This document shows positions 8,493 to 16,881 of a stretch of DNA of 64,000 bases, one piece after another; the stretch's first letter is position 1, and every line of letters starts with the position of its first letter. The position numbers were made by a program, and so were the translations under genes. The DNA is from DASZTV01 sp035547515 (GTDB taxonomy: Bacteria; Actinomycetota; Actinomycetes; JAFAQI01). The notes under the pieces were generated by a model that saw only the letters and a program-made list of their open reading frames with translations, ran no database searches and was not told the DNA's origin. The stretch covers positions 1-64,000 of the forward strand of contig DASZUS010000018.1 of assembly GCA_035547515.1 (NCBI GenBank), written 5' to 3'.

Positions 8493-8840
8493 ATGACGGC
8501 GCAGGAGGTCGACGACTACCTCGCGGCGCTCGACGAGCCGAAGCGGTCGACCCTCGAAGCCCTCCGGCGGACGATCCTCGAGCTGCTGCCGGATGCCGAG
8601 GAGTGCATCTCCTACCGCATCCCCGGATACCGGGTAGGCGGGAAGGTCGTCGCCGGCTTTGCCGCCTTCAAGAACCACCTGACCTACGTCCCCCACAGCG
8701 GTTCGGTGCTTGAGCAGATCCCGGCCGCGAAGGCGTACGGAGGGACCAAGAGCGCGCTGCACTTCTCGGTGGACACCCCGCTGCCTCGCGAGCTGGTCGC
8801 CGAGTTGATCGAGGTACGCCGAGCCCAAGCCGGCGTATAG
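8493..8840 (+). CDS. DUF1801 (YdhG-like) domain protein
   Basis: A 115-residue soluble protein beginning 3 nt after the thiolase stop. It has the DUF1801 pattern: VDDYLAALDEPKRSTLEALRRTI helix, LPDAEECISYRIPGYRVGG, a VAGFAAFKNHLTYVPHSGS beta core and the final SALHFSVDTPLPRELVAELI. The family has a frataxin-like fold and unknown cellular role. Its co-directional position may only mean read-through from the thiolase promoter. Confidence 0.85.
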   Translation: MTAQEVDDYLAALDEPKRSTLEALRRTILELLPDAEECISYRIPGYRVGGKVVAGFAAFKNHLTYVPHSGSVLEQIPAAKAYGGTKSALHFSVDTPLPRELVAELIEVRRAQAGV

Positions 8841-8849
8841 CTCGCGAGG

Positions 8850-8900
8850 TTGTCGAGTTGACGTGCCGTTTGCCCGTCTTTGGACACGTCAGGTCGACAA
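8850..8900. terminator. Inverted repeat between convergent genes
   Basis: TTGTCGAGTTGACGTG (8850-8865) pairs with CACGTCAGGTCGACAA (8885-8900) at 14 of 16 positions with a 19-nt loop. It lies in the 79-bp gap between the convergent DUF1801 and ApbE-like genes, so it can serve as a bidirectional terminator. There is no obvious U-tract. Confidence 0.6.
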
Positions 8901-8919
8901 ACCGGAAGGCAGCGGGGAC

Positions 8920-9669
8920 CTAGCTGCCCATCAGCTCGGCGAACTTCGGTGAACGCCAGACGCTGCCGTCCAGCCCGATCACCTGGCTGAGCCATCCCGA
9001 CTCGTCGAGCTCGGTGAGCAACGACGGCGCAGCCGAGCCCGCCGCGACTGCCGCGGTCGCGATGCCGTCAGCGACCGCAAGGTTCGGCCCCATCACCGTC
9101 GCGAGCCGCGCCGTGCGCTCCCGGACGCAGTGGATCCGGTCGCTGCCACCCGCACTCGCGACGTTGACGTCGTTGCCGAGGACGGTCAGCGCCACGCGCT
9201 GCGGATCGACCGGGTCCGCCACGACGACCTGCCAGGGCCTGCCCGACCCCGACGCGCCCCGCGTGCTGATGTTGCCGCCCGCATTCACCACCAGGTTGGC
9301 CACCCCGTGGCGCGCCGCGATCTCGACGACGCGGTCGACCGCCCAGCCCATGACGACCCCCGACGGGTCGGGTGCGCCGTTCCACCGCACGTCGTAGGAG
9401 CCGTGGGTGAGGACGGACACCGTGCCCGCCAGCGCTAGGACGTCCTGCAGCTCAGGCGTGGCGGCTGCCTCGCCGCGCTGCCACCGCATCAGCAGTGAGT
9501 CCTCGCGACCGACGCTGAAGTCAGCTTCGACGCGGTGCAGGAAGGCGACGATCTCGTCGCGTGTCGCCGCTAGCTCGGCGTCGCCGGCGCCCAGCAGATG
9601 CAACGAGACGACGGTGCCCCACACCTGCTCGACATGGGAGAGCCGGCCGCCGACTACAGCGGCAGACAA
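8920..9669 (-). CDS. ApbE-like FAD:protein FMN transferase, degenerate active site
   Basis: About 249 residues from a TTG at 9669. The N-terminal QVWGTVVSLHLLG, RVEADFSVGREDSLLMRW, the VVNAGGNISTRGA strand-loop and the C-terminal VADGIATAAVAAG match the ApbE family, which covalently attaches FMN to threonine in target proteins or hydrolyses FAD. The usual glycine-lysine-glycine motif (GxxKGWA) reads SGVVMGWAVDR, so the lysine is methionine, and the NLGGD motif reads NAGGN. No signal peptide is visible. The start is uncertain: no ATG fits, and the TTG overlaps the end of the small secreted gene by 16 bp, which suggests coupling. No FMN-binding target gene is nearby. Confidence 0.72.
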   Translation of the reverse strand: MSAAVVGGRLSHVEQVWGTVVSLHLLGAGDAELAATRDEIVAFLHRVEADFSVGREDSLLMRWQRGEAAATPELQDVLALAGTVSVLTHGSYDVRWNGAPDPSGVVMGWAVDRVVEIAARHGVANLVVNAGGNISTRGASGSGRPWQVVVADPVDPQRVALTVLGNDVNVASAGGSDRIHCVRERTARLATVMGPNLAVADGIATAAVAAGSAAPSLLTELDESGWLSQVIGLDGSVWRSPKFAELMGS

Positions 9670-9863
9670 AGGTTGAGCGTGCCCAGCGCGATGTCGATGC
9701 CGAGGCCCTTGCGGCCGCACGGCGCCTGCTGAATGGCGTGGGACTTGTGGTGCGGGCTCGGCGAATGGGTCGACGGCCGGCTCGCCGCGGAGGCGGCCAC
9801 CGGCGACGCGACACCGACCAGTGCGCACGTCATGGTTGCCGCTGCAATCGTGAGCTTCTTCAT
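9654..9863 (-). CDS. Small secreted protein of unknown function
   Basis: A 69-residue product from ATG 9863 has a clear Sec signal peptide (MKKLTIAAATMTCALVGVASP, cleavage likely after VAASAA near residue 28). A short polar stretch rich in Ser, Pro and His follows (STHSPSPHHKSH), then a conserved-looking tail with one internal cysteine at CGRKGLGID and one in the final LNLCLPL. An alternative ATG lies at 9884. It directly precedes and overlaps the ApbE-like gene. I do not recognise the family; the two cysteines of the mature peptide could form a disulfide. Confidence 0.6.
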   Translation of the reverse strand: MKKLTIAAATMTCALVGVASPVAASAASRPSTHSPSPHHKSHAIQQAPCGRKGLGIDIALGTLNLCLPL

Positions 9864-9931
9864 CGCCGCCTGCCTGATCGCCATGGCTGTTCCCCACCAT
9901 CTTGCACCGGAACGGGCAACAATGTCCTCCC

Positions 9932-11419
9932 ATGTCTGAGTCCCGCGCGGTGCGCATCCTGCTGCTGGTGGCCGCCGTGACCGCTGCCCTGATCTCGATT
10001 CCGCGATCCGCCTCCGCGCTCAAGGTCACGCCTCGCTGCAGCCGTCTCATCGCAGGACGGTGCGCAGGTCCGCTGGTCGGGCCGCTCGCCGTCTCCGGGC
10101 GCACCATCGTCGACCGAGGGCAGGGAAGCGTCCCGGTCCTGCTCCAAGGAGCGATGTTCGAGGGGCCGGGCTGGCTCGCCGGCCAGGCCGACTACGACCC
10201 GCTCGGCTTCCCCGACGCGGGCGCGGTCAGCACGCTCGAAGCGTGGGGCGTCAACTTCGTCCGCCTGACCCTGTCGGCGGACGCCTGGGACCAGCAGTGC
10301 AACGAGAACTACCTCGCGAGCTATCCGGCGCCCGGCTACCAGAACGACGTCAAGCGCACGGTGACGACGCTGACCGAAGCCGGCATCTACGTCGTACTCG
10401 ACCTCTACACGTCGAACCCGGACTGCAAGCTCGCCGGTCCCGGGATCAGCGGCGACGCGCCGATGCCGGGCCAGGACGCCGCCCAGTTCTGGCAGCAGGT
10501 CGCGGCCGACTTCTCGGCCAACCCGCTGGTCGGCTTCGAGCCGTGGAACGAGCCCGAGATCTGCGCGACCAGCGCGGAGACCGCGAAACCGACCGGGACG
10601 CAGTCGGCCTGCTCGCAGGCAGACCTCCAGGCCGGCTGGGCCAAGAGCCTGGTCGTGCGGACGAAGACGATCTCCTACACCGACGTCGGGATGACGGAGA
10701 TGTACCGGCTGATCCATCGAGCCGCGCCGACGAGCCTGGTCTTCCTCGACTCCAACGGCTGGGCCTCGGAGACCGCCACTTTCCAGCACATGCCGAAGGT
10801 CCTCGCCCGCTCCAAGCATCTCGTCTACGCGATGCACCCCTACGACTGCCAGGACAAGTCGAAGGTCGGGGCCACCTCCGTTGCCGCGTGCCGCGACGAG
10901 GCTCCCGAGGCCTGCCCGACGATCGCCCAGCGCATCGTGAGCTCCGACACCGACCACAGCACCGGGCGCCGGCTGAACCGGCCGGTGGTGTTCGACGAGA
11001 TCGGATTCCCCGAAGGAGAGCAGGCCTACTACGCACCAGGGGTGGTGAACGGCACCGCCGGCTACTATCCCGTCACCCTGGTCCAGCGCGGTCTCTACCT
11101 CTACAACTTCATCGCTGAGGCGCAAGCGCGCGGCGACGGCTTCGCGGTGTTCACCTTCAACGACGCCGACACCGGCGACAGCTGGAACGGCCCGTACCTC
11201 CTGGTACGCCGGCCGGTCGCGCCGGGTGACGCCGGACCCTGGCATCCCACTCCTGACGGCACGGTCCTCTACGAGGCCGGCACCGGAAAGCAGCTCACCT
11301 GCCAGAACCCGCCGCCTGGCTACGACACGTGGACCACGCCGACCCCGACACCAACGCCCACCCCGTCCCCCACAACCACGCCGACACCCACCGTCACGCC
11401 GGCCCCGACGGCGCAGTGA
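9932..11419 (+). CDS. Secreted glycoside hydrolase (family 5-like) with a Thr-Pro tail
   Basis: The 495-residue protein starts with a signal peptide (AVRILLLVAAVTAALISIP, cleavage after ASA). A TIM-barrel hydrolase domain follows: LQGAMFEGPGW, WGVNFVRLTLS, the acid/base glutamate in GFEPWNEPEI, the HPYDCQD strand and the nucleophile glutamate in VVFDEIGFPEGE. These are hallmarks of clan GH-A cellulase-family enzymes that cut beta-glycans outside the cell. The last about 35 residues are Thr/Pro repeats typical of actinobacterial linkers, but no carbohydrate-binding module follows. An in-frame TTG at 9902 is less likely than ATG 9932. A paralogue sits immediately downstream. Confidence 0.85.
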   Translation: MSESRAVRILLLVAAVTAALISIPRSASALKVTPRCSRLIAGRCAGPLVGPLAVSGRTIVDRGQGSVPVLLQGAMFEGPGWLAGQADYDPLGFPDAGAVSTLEAWGVNFVRLTLSADAWDQQCNENYLASYPAPGYQNDVKRTVTTLTEAGIYVVLDLYTSNPDCKLAGPGISGDAPMPGQDAAQFWQQVAADFSANPLVGFEPWNEPEICATSAETAKPTGTQSACSQADLQAGWAKSLVVRTKTISYTDVGMTEMYRLIHRAAPTSLVFLDSNGWASETATFQHMPKVLARSKHLVYAMHPYDCQDKSKVGATSVAACRDEAPEACPTIAQRIVSSDTDHSTGRRLNRPVVFDEIGFPEGEQAYYAPGVVNGTAGYYPVTLVQRGLYLYNFIAEAQARGDGFAVFTFNDADTGDSWNGPYLLVRRPVAPGDAGPWHPTPDGTVLYEAGTGKQLTCQNPPPGYDTWTTPTPTPTPTPSPTTTPTPTVTPAPTAQ

Positions 11420-11448
11420 GGCCACGCACTCGTTTTAGGTTTGACGGA

Positions 11449-12852
11449 GTGACCCGGTTCGTAGCCGCCCTCGCCGTACTCACCGCGCTGGTCGTCGCGC
11501 TCGTTCCCGGTACCGGCTCCGCGGAGGCGGCGAAGGCCGGCACGTCGTGCAAGCGGCACGCGCACGGGTTCTGCATCGGGCGCCTCGTCGGCCCGCTCGC
11601 CGTGTCGGGGCGCAAGATCGTCGACACCGGGCAGGGCCGCACGCCCGTGCTGTTGCAGGGTGTGATGTTCGACGGGCCGGGATGGCTCAAGGGCCAGCCG
11701 TCGTACGACGCGAACGGCTTCCCGGACGCCGGCGCCATCACGACCCTGAAGGCGTGGGGGGTGAACTTCGTCCGCCTCGCGCTGTCGTCGGACATCTACG
11801 ACCAGCGCTGCCACGAGGACTACGCGGGCAGCTACCCCGCGCCTGGCTACCGCCAGGACGTCACCAACAGCATCCATGCGCTGACCTCGGCGGGCATGTA
11901 CGTCGAGATCCTGCTCTACACGTCCAACCCGTCCTGCAAGCTCGGGGGGCCGAACACCAGCGGCCTCGCTCCGATGCCTGGCCAGGACGCGGTCGCGTTC
12001 TGGCAGGCGATGGCGAAGCAGTTCGGCAGCAACCCGCTCGTCGGCTTCGCGCCGTGGAACGAGCCTGAGGTCTGCGCTACCGGCGCGAGCACCGCCGAGC
12101 CCGTGACGGCGACGTGCAGCCAGTCAGACCTCGACGCCGGGTGGGCCAGAAGCCTCACCATGAAGGCGGACATCAGCTACCCCGACGTGGGCATGGACCG
12201 GATGTTCCAGATCATCCACAAGGCCGCGCCGTCGAGCCTGGTGTTCCTGGATGCCAACGGCTGGGCGGCGCAGCCGGAGACCTACGCGTCGCTGCCGGCC
12301 GACATGGCGGCGTCCCACCAGCTCGTCGACGTCCTGCACCCCTACGACTGCCAAGACCGGACGCCCGCGGGGAAGACGGCGAAGCAGACGACGACGGCGA
12401 TCTGCGTGAACCCGGCTCCGGAGCTCTGCAGCACGATCGCCCCGCGGCTGTCGAGCTTCGACTCCGACCTCTACACCCACGTCCGCCTCTCGCAGCCGGT
12501 GGTGTACGACGAGGTCGGCTTCCCCGAGGGCGAGCAGCTCTACGAGGCGCCGCGCAAGAGTCTGGGCCGCACGGTCGAGTCGCCGATCAAGCTCTACCAG
12601 CACGGCCTCTACCTCAACAACTTCATCGCCTCGGCGCAGGCGCGCGGTGAGGGCTTCGCGGTCTTCACGTTCAACGACAGCGACACCGGCGACAGCTGGA
12701 ACGGCCCCTACCTGCTGACCAAGCAGCCAGTGGCGCCGGGCGACCCGGGTCCGTGGCCGGCCTCCGCCGACGGTGCCGTCGTCAAGCGCGCCGGTACCGG
12801 CGCAGCGCTGACCTGCAAGAGCCCTCCCTCCGGCTTCGACACCTGGGGCTGA
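11449..12852 (+). CDS. Secreted glycoside hydrolase (family 5-like), tandem paralogue
   Basis: A 467-residue protein from GTG 11449 with a signal peptide (MTRFVAALAVLTALVVALVP, cleavage near SAEAA). It is clearly homologous along its whole length to the upstream hydrolase: GRLVGPLAVSGRKIVDTGQG, VMFDGPGWLKG, acid/base glutamate in GFAPWNEPEV, nucleophile in VVYDEVGFPEGE and the shared end DSWNGPYLL. It lacks the Thr/Pro tail. The pair is 29 bp apart and arose by tandem duplication. The preserved cysteines, such as SNPSCKLGGP, suggest disulfides in an extracellular enzyme. The substrate is not determinable beyond a beta-glycan or glycoconjugate. Confidence 0.85.
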   Translation: MTRFVAALAVLTALVVALVPGTGSAEAAKAGTSCKRHAHGFCIGRLVGPLAVSGRKIVDTGQGRTPVLLQGVMFDGPGWLKGQPSYDANGFPDAGAITTLKAWGVNFVRLALSSDIYDQRCHEDYAGSYPAPGYRQDVTNSIHALTSAGMYVEILLYTSNPSCKLGGPNTSGLAPMPGQDAVAFWQAMAKQFGSNPLVGFAPWNEPEVCATGASTAEPVTATCSQSDLDAGWARSLTMKADISYPDVGMDRMFQIIHKAAPSSLVFLDANGWAAQPETYASLPADMAASHQLVDVLHPYDCQDRTPAGKTAKQTTTAICVNPAPELCSTIAPRLSSFDSDLYTHVRLSQPVVYDEVGFPEGEQLYEAPRKSLGRTVESPIKLYQHGLYLNNFIASAQARGEGFAVFTFNDSDTGDSWNGPYLLTKQPVAPGDPGPWPASADGAVVKRAGTGAALTCKSPPSGFDTWG

Positions 12853-12860
12853 GGGATCCG

Positions 12861-14563
12861 ATGACCGACCGGACGATCGACATCGACCGGCCGCAGCCGC
12901 GGCTGCGCGGCTGGCAGGCCGAGGCGCTCGCGCTATACCGCGAGCAGGCCCCGACCGACTTCCTGGTCACCGCGACCCCAGGTGCCGGCAAGACCACGTT
13001 TGCACTGACCCTCGCCAGCGACCTGATGAACCGGCGCGCGATCGACCGCGTCGTGGTCGTCGCACCGACCGACCACCTGCGCACGCAGTGGGCACATGCG
13101 GCGGACCGGCTCGGGCTGCGCCTGGACCCGACCCTCGCAAACGATGCCGGCGCGGTCCGTGCCGACATGCACGGGTACGTGACGACCTATGCGCAGGTCG
13201 CGGCACGGCCGGCGATCCACGAGGCGCGCACCCGGGCCAAGCGCAGCCTGGTGATCCTCGACGAGATCCACCACGCCGGCGACGGCCTGTCGTGGGGTGA
13301 GGCCACGATGCTGGCCTTCGACACCGCGACGCGGCGGCTGGCCCTGACCGGTACGCCGTTTCGCACCCGCGCCGACGAGCGGATCCCGTTCGTCCGCTAC
13401 GAGACCGACGCCGAGGGCGCGCTGTGCAGCGTCGCGGACTACACCTACGGCTACGCCGAGGCGCTGCGCGACGGCGTCGTACGGCCGGTGGTGTTCGCGG
13501 CGTACACCGGCGTCTCGCGCTGGAAGAACTCCGCGGGCGAGGTGATCGCGGCGTCGCTGTCCGAGACATCGACGCAGAGCGTGGAGGCCCGCGCCTGGAA
13601 GACCGCGCTCAACCCGGCGGGCAAGTGGGTCCCCCACGTGATCGCCGCCATGGACGAGCGGATCACGCATCTGCGCGCGACGACGATGCCCGACGCCGCC
13701 GCGATCGTGCTGGCAAGCGACCAGGACGACGCGAAGGCCTACGCCGAGATCGTCGCGCGCATCACCGGCCACAAGCCGGCGCTGATCGTGTCGGGCGACC
13801 CGAAGGCGAGCAAGCGGCTCGAGCGGTTCACCACCTCCGACGACCGGTTCGCGGTCTGCGTCCGGATGATCAGCGAGGGCGTCGACATCCCCCGCGCCGC
13901 GTGCCTGGCATGGATGACGAGCTACCGGACGCCGCTGTTCTTCGCACAGGCGGTGGGACGTGTCGTCCGGTCGCGCCGTCCCGGCGAGTCGGCGACGGTG
14001 TTCCTTCCGGCGGTGCGCCCGTTGCTCGCGCTGGCCGCGGAGATGGAGCTCGCCCGCAACAGCGTGATGCCTCCGCGCAGCGCAGATGGGGACGCCCATG
14101 ACCTCGACTCCCGCTGGTCGCGGACGAGGACCGGATCGCCGCCCCGGACAGCTGGGAGGCGGTGGACTCCGATGCCGAGTTCGCGCACGTGCTGGAAGGC
14201 GGGCGCGCCGTGCTCGCCGCTCACGTCGACCACTCGGACGAGGACCAGGACTTCCTCGGACTGCCGGGCCTGCTGACCGCCGAGCAGACCGCCGCGCTGC
14301 TGGCGCGCCGCGATGAGGCACACCGCCGGCGGGCCACCCAGGACGAGCTGTTCGGCGTGCCAAGGGACACGTCGTGGCAGTCAGTCGCCGGCCTGCGCAA
14401 GGAGATCAACGAGCTCGCGCGCAAGCTCGCCGCCAGGAAGAACCTGACCCCCGCCGCGGCTCACGGGCTGGTGCGCAGAGCGGTCCCCGGCCCCGAGTCG
14501 GCGAAGGCGTCGGAGGAGATCCTCGCCGCCCGCCGCGACTGGCTGATGGAGCAGGTCTTCTAG
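12861..14563 (+). pseudogene. DEAD/DEAH-type helicase gene broken by a single-base frameshift
   Basis: From ATG 12861 the frame encodes a superfamily 2 helicase: GWQAEALALY, Walker A ATPGAGKTTFAL, Walker B ILDEIHHAGDG, motif III ALTGTPFRTR, and C-terminal motifs MISEGVDIPRA and FFAQAVGRVVRSR. After about residue 416 the frame turns into Arg/Thr-rich nonsense and stops at 14276. The expected C-terminal part (VDSDAEFAHVL, EDFLGL-like at 14255, LRKEINELARK) continues in another frame from about 14115 to 14563. The two join if one C is restored in the CCC run at 14110-14112; the total length of 1703 nt is also one short of a codon multiple. Intact homologues in actinobacteria contain both parts. 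It is either a recent inactivation or a sequencing error. Confidence 0.82.
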
Positions 14564-15675
14564 ACCGCTGCCTCGACGACCTGCGCCGTCGCCAGCAAGA
14601 GGGCTTCGCCACCGCGCGGCCCCACCAGCTGCAGGCTTGCCGGCAGTCGTGAGCCTTGCGCCGGGACGGGCTGCGCGGTGCACGGCGTACCCACCGCGTT
14701 GAACAGCGTGACGTTGGCGGTCATCTCGATCGCGTGCGCGAGGACGTTGTCCGCACTCACCGCGTCGGTGCGCGGCGGGAAGACGGGCATCGTCGGAAGG
14801 GCGAGCAGCTGCACCCGCTCGAAGATCCGGCCGAAGGACTCCCGCCACGCCGCGAGGCCCTCCCGCAGCCCGTCGGCCCGGGTGCCGTTGCCCAGCGAGA
14901 CGATGCCTGCCACATCGGCGCCGACCTCCTCCGGATGCGCCTCGATCAGCTCGTGGTTGAGGTCCCAGATCTCGTGGAGGTAGATCGAGGTCCAGGCGTC
15001 GGCGAACTGCTCGAGGTCGTCCCACTCGAGGGTCGTGACCTCGAAGCCTGCCGACCGCAGCGCGGCATCGACCGCGGCCTCGATGACCGGATCGCCTGAG
15101 GTACGGATCCGACCGACCGAATGAGCCGGCGAGACGTCCACGTCGAAGCCGCGCTCGAGCAGCCGCATGCCGGCGACGAGTCCCGCGATGTCGCGGGCCA
15201 TGGGGCCGATCGTGTCGAAGCTCGGGGCCAGCGGCCACACCCCGTCGAGCGAGATCCGCCCGTGCGTCGTCTTGAGGCCGGCGATGCCACAGCACGCCGC
15301 CGGGATTCGCACCGAGCCGCCGGTGTCCGAGCCGTACGCGACGTCGGCCTCGTCGGTGGCCACGGCGGTCGCCGAGCCGCTGGATGACCCGCCGGGCACG
15401 AGCGCCGGGTCGAGCGGGTTGGCCGGCGTTCCGAACCATGGGTTGATCCCGAGCGGCAGCGCGGCGAGCTCGTGCAGGTTCGTCTTGCCGACGATTCGGG
15501 CACCCGCATCCCGCGCGCCCGCCATGCACGCTGCGTCCTTCGCTGCCGGCTGGGCCGTACGCTGCACCGCTCGGCAGCCGGCAGTCGTGGGGACGCCCTC
15601 GATGTCGATCAGGTCCTTGACCGCGAGCCGTGGCCCGTCACCTGCCGCGTCGAGACGGGTGATGAACGTCGCCAT
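14560..15675 (-). CDS. Amidase signature family hydrolase
   Basis: The 371-residue protein contains the amidase Ser-cisSer-Lys machinery: lysine in LAVKDLIDIEG (about K20), the Gly/Ser-rich GGSSSGSATAVAT and the nucleophile region YGSDTGGSVRIPAA. It is somewhat shorter than typical 450-residue amidases, lacking part of the N-terminus but not the core. The family hydrolyses amide bonds of small acids, indoleacetamide or glutamyl-tRNA. It starts 2 nt after the stop of the FadE gene at 15678, so it belongs to the operon under the operator at 16853. It converges by 4 bp on the broken helicase. Its substrate might be an amide-linked precursor feeding the same pathway. Confidence 0.86.
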   Translation of the reverse strand: MATFITRLDAAGDGPRLAVKDLIDIEGVPTTAGCRAVQRTAQPAAKDAACMAGARDAGARIVGKTNLHELAALPLGINPWFGTPANPLDPALVPGGSSSGSATAVATDEADVAYGSDTGGSVRIPAACCGIAGLKTTHGRISLDGVWPLAPSFDTIGPMARDIAGLVAGMRLLERGFDVDVSPAHSVGRIRTSGDPVIEAAVDAALRSAGFEVTTLEWDDLEQFADAWTSIYLHEIWDLNHELIEAHPEEVGADVAGIVSLGNGTRADGLREGLAAWRESFGRIFERVQLLALPTMPVFPPRTDAVSADNVLAHAIEMTANVTLFNAVGTPCTAQPVPAQGSRLPASLQLVGPRGGEALLLATAQVVEAAV

Positions 15676-15677
15676 CG

Positions 15678-16835
15678 CTAGCCGCGGGGAAGGCCGAGCA
15701 TGCGCCGCGCGATGATGTCGCGCTGGATCTCGTTGGACCCTCCGTAGATGGTGTCCGAGCGGCTGAACAGGAACAGCCGTTGCAGCTCGTCGAGCTGCCC
15801 GGACTCGTCGAGGTCGAGCGCTCGCTCCCCCTGGACCGCCATCGCGAGCTCACCGAGCCGCTGGTGCCACGGCGCCCACAGCAGCTTCGAGATGGACGCC
15901 TCGGCACCCGGCGTCTCGACGGCGAGGGTACGCAGAGCGGTGTAGCGCATCACCCGCAGCTCGATCCACGACTGGGTCAGCCGGTCGCGGATCACCGGGT
16001 CGTCGGCGGCGCCGGTCCGCTTGGCGAGGGCGATGACGCGGTCGAGCTCCTGCGCGAACCCGATCTGCTGAGCGAGTGTCGCCACCCCGCGTTCGAAGCC
16101 GAGGGTGGCCATCGCGACGCGCCAGCCGTCTCCCGGCGTACCGACGACGTTGCTGACCGGGGTGCGCGCGCCGTCGAAGAAGACCTCGTTGAACTCCGAC
16201 GTGCCGGTGATCTGCACGATCGGCCGGATCTCGATGCCGTCCTGATGCATCGGCACGAGCAGGTAGGACAGCCCGTCGTGACGCGCGGAGTCGGGATCGG
16301 TGCGGGCGATGACGAAGCACCAGTCGGCGAGGTGCGCGAGCGAGGTCCAGACCTTCTGTCCGGTGATCACCCACTCGTCGCCGTCGCGAACCGCCTTCGT
16401 CTTCACGCCGGCGAGGTCCGAGCCCGCGCCGGGCTCGGAGTACCCCTGGCACCACAGCTCGCTGCCATCGCGGACTGCGGGCAGGAACCGCTGCTTCTGC
16501 TCGTCGTTCGCGCACGCGATGAGCGTCGGTGCGAGCAGGTTCTCGCCCATGTGGTTGACCCGGTGCGGGGCGCCCGCCTTGGCGTACTCCTCGGCGAAGA
16601 TGACCTGCTGCATCAGCGTCGCGCCGCGACCGTACGGCGCGGGCCAGCCGAGCCCGACCCAGCCGTGCTCGCCCAGCAGCCGCTCCCAGGCGCGCCTGGT
16701 GTCGAAGCCTTCGTGCTCGCGGCCGGGGCCGCCGGCGTCGCCGAGCTCTGCGAACTCGCCGACGAGGTGGGCGCCGAGCCAGCTGCGGACCTCGTCACGG
16801 AACGCCTCGTCCTCGGCGGTGAAGCGCAGGTCCAC
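15678..16835 (-). CDS. Acyl-CoA dehydrogenase (FadE family, full length)
   Basis: A 385-residue flavoprotein starting VDLRFTAEDEAFRDEV. Motifs are GLGWPAPYGRGAT, the loop YSEPGAGSDLAG at about 132-143, GQKVWTSLAHLADW and C-terminal GGSNEIQRDIIARRMLG. The C-terminal catalytic position is glycine, and E248 in GFERG is the likely base. GTG at 16835 was chosen: a TACGTT -10 box ends 6 nt before it, while the longer frame to 16997 would read through the operator. No small-subunit gene follows directly; an amidase does. A divergent alpha/beta hydrolase shares the operator. Confidence 0.87.
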   Translation of the reverse strand: MDLRFTAEDEAFRDEVRSWLGAHLVGEFAELGDAGGPGREHEGFDTRRAWERLLGEHGWVGLGWPAPYGRGATLMQQVIFAEEYAKAGAPHRVNHMGENLLAPTLIACANDEQKQRFLPAVRDGSELWCQGYSEPGAGSDLAGVKTKAVRDGDEWVITGQKVWTSLAHLADWCFVIARTDPDSARHDGLSYLLVPMHQDGIEIRPIVQITGTSEFNEVFFDGARTPVSNVVGTPGDGWRVAMATLGFERGVATLAQQIGFAQELDRVIALAKRTGAADDPVIRDRLTQSWIELRVMRYTALRTLAVETPGAEASISKLLWAPWHQRLGELAMAVQGERALDLDESGQLDELQRLFLFSRSDTIYGGSNEIQRDIIARRMLGLPRG

Positions 16836-16852
16836 GTCGCTAACGTAGTGCA

Positions 16853-16869
16853 CCTGACGGGGCGTCAGA
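16853..16869. promoter_or_regulatory. Operator variant CCTGACG-GGG-CGTCAGA
   Basis: This copy has 6-bp perfect arms (CTGACG/CGTCAG) around a GGG spacer. It lies between the leftward FadE gene (GTG 16835; -10 TACGTT on the minus strand) and the rightward hydrolase (GTG 16882). It belongs to the same family as the site at 7287. Confidence 0.75.
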
Positions 16870-16881
16870 AACGGAGTCTCG

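Noticed and set aside
7299..8828. A 509-codon minus-strand frame opposite the thiolase and DUF1801 genes
   Set aside because: Antisense shadow produced by GC-rich third positions; no recognisable domain, while the plus strand encodes complete known families.
8850..8900. The inverted repeat with GACGTG/CACGTC as another operator of the TCTGACG family
   Set aside because: The half-sites differ (TTGACGTG), the spacing is 19 nt, and it lies between convergent gene ends with no promoter.
11337..11413. Repetitive tract as a possible CRISPR or minisatellite
   Set aside because: It is a codon repeat for a Thr-Pro tail in frame with the hydrolase; no spacer structure.
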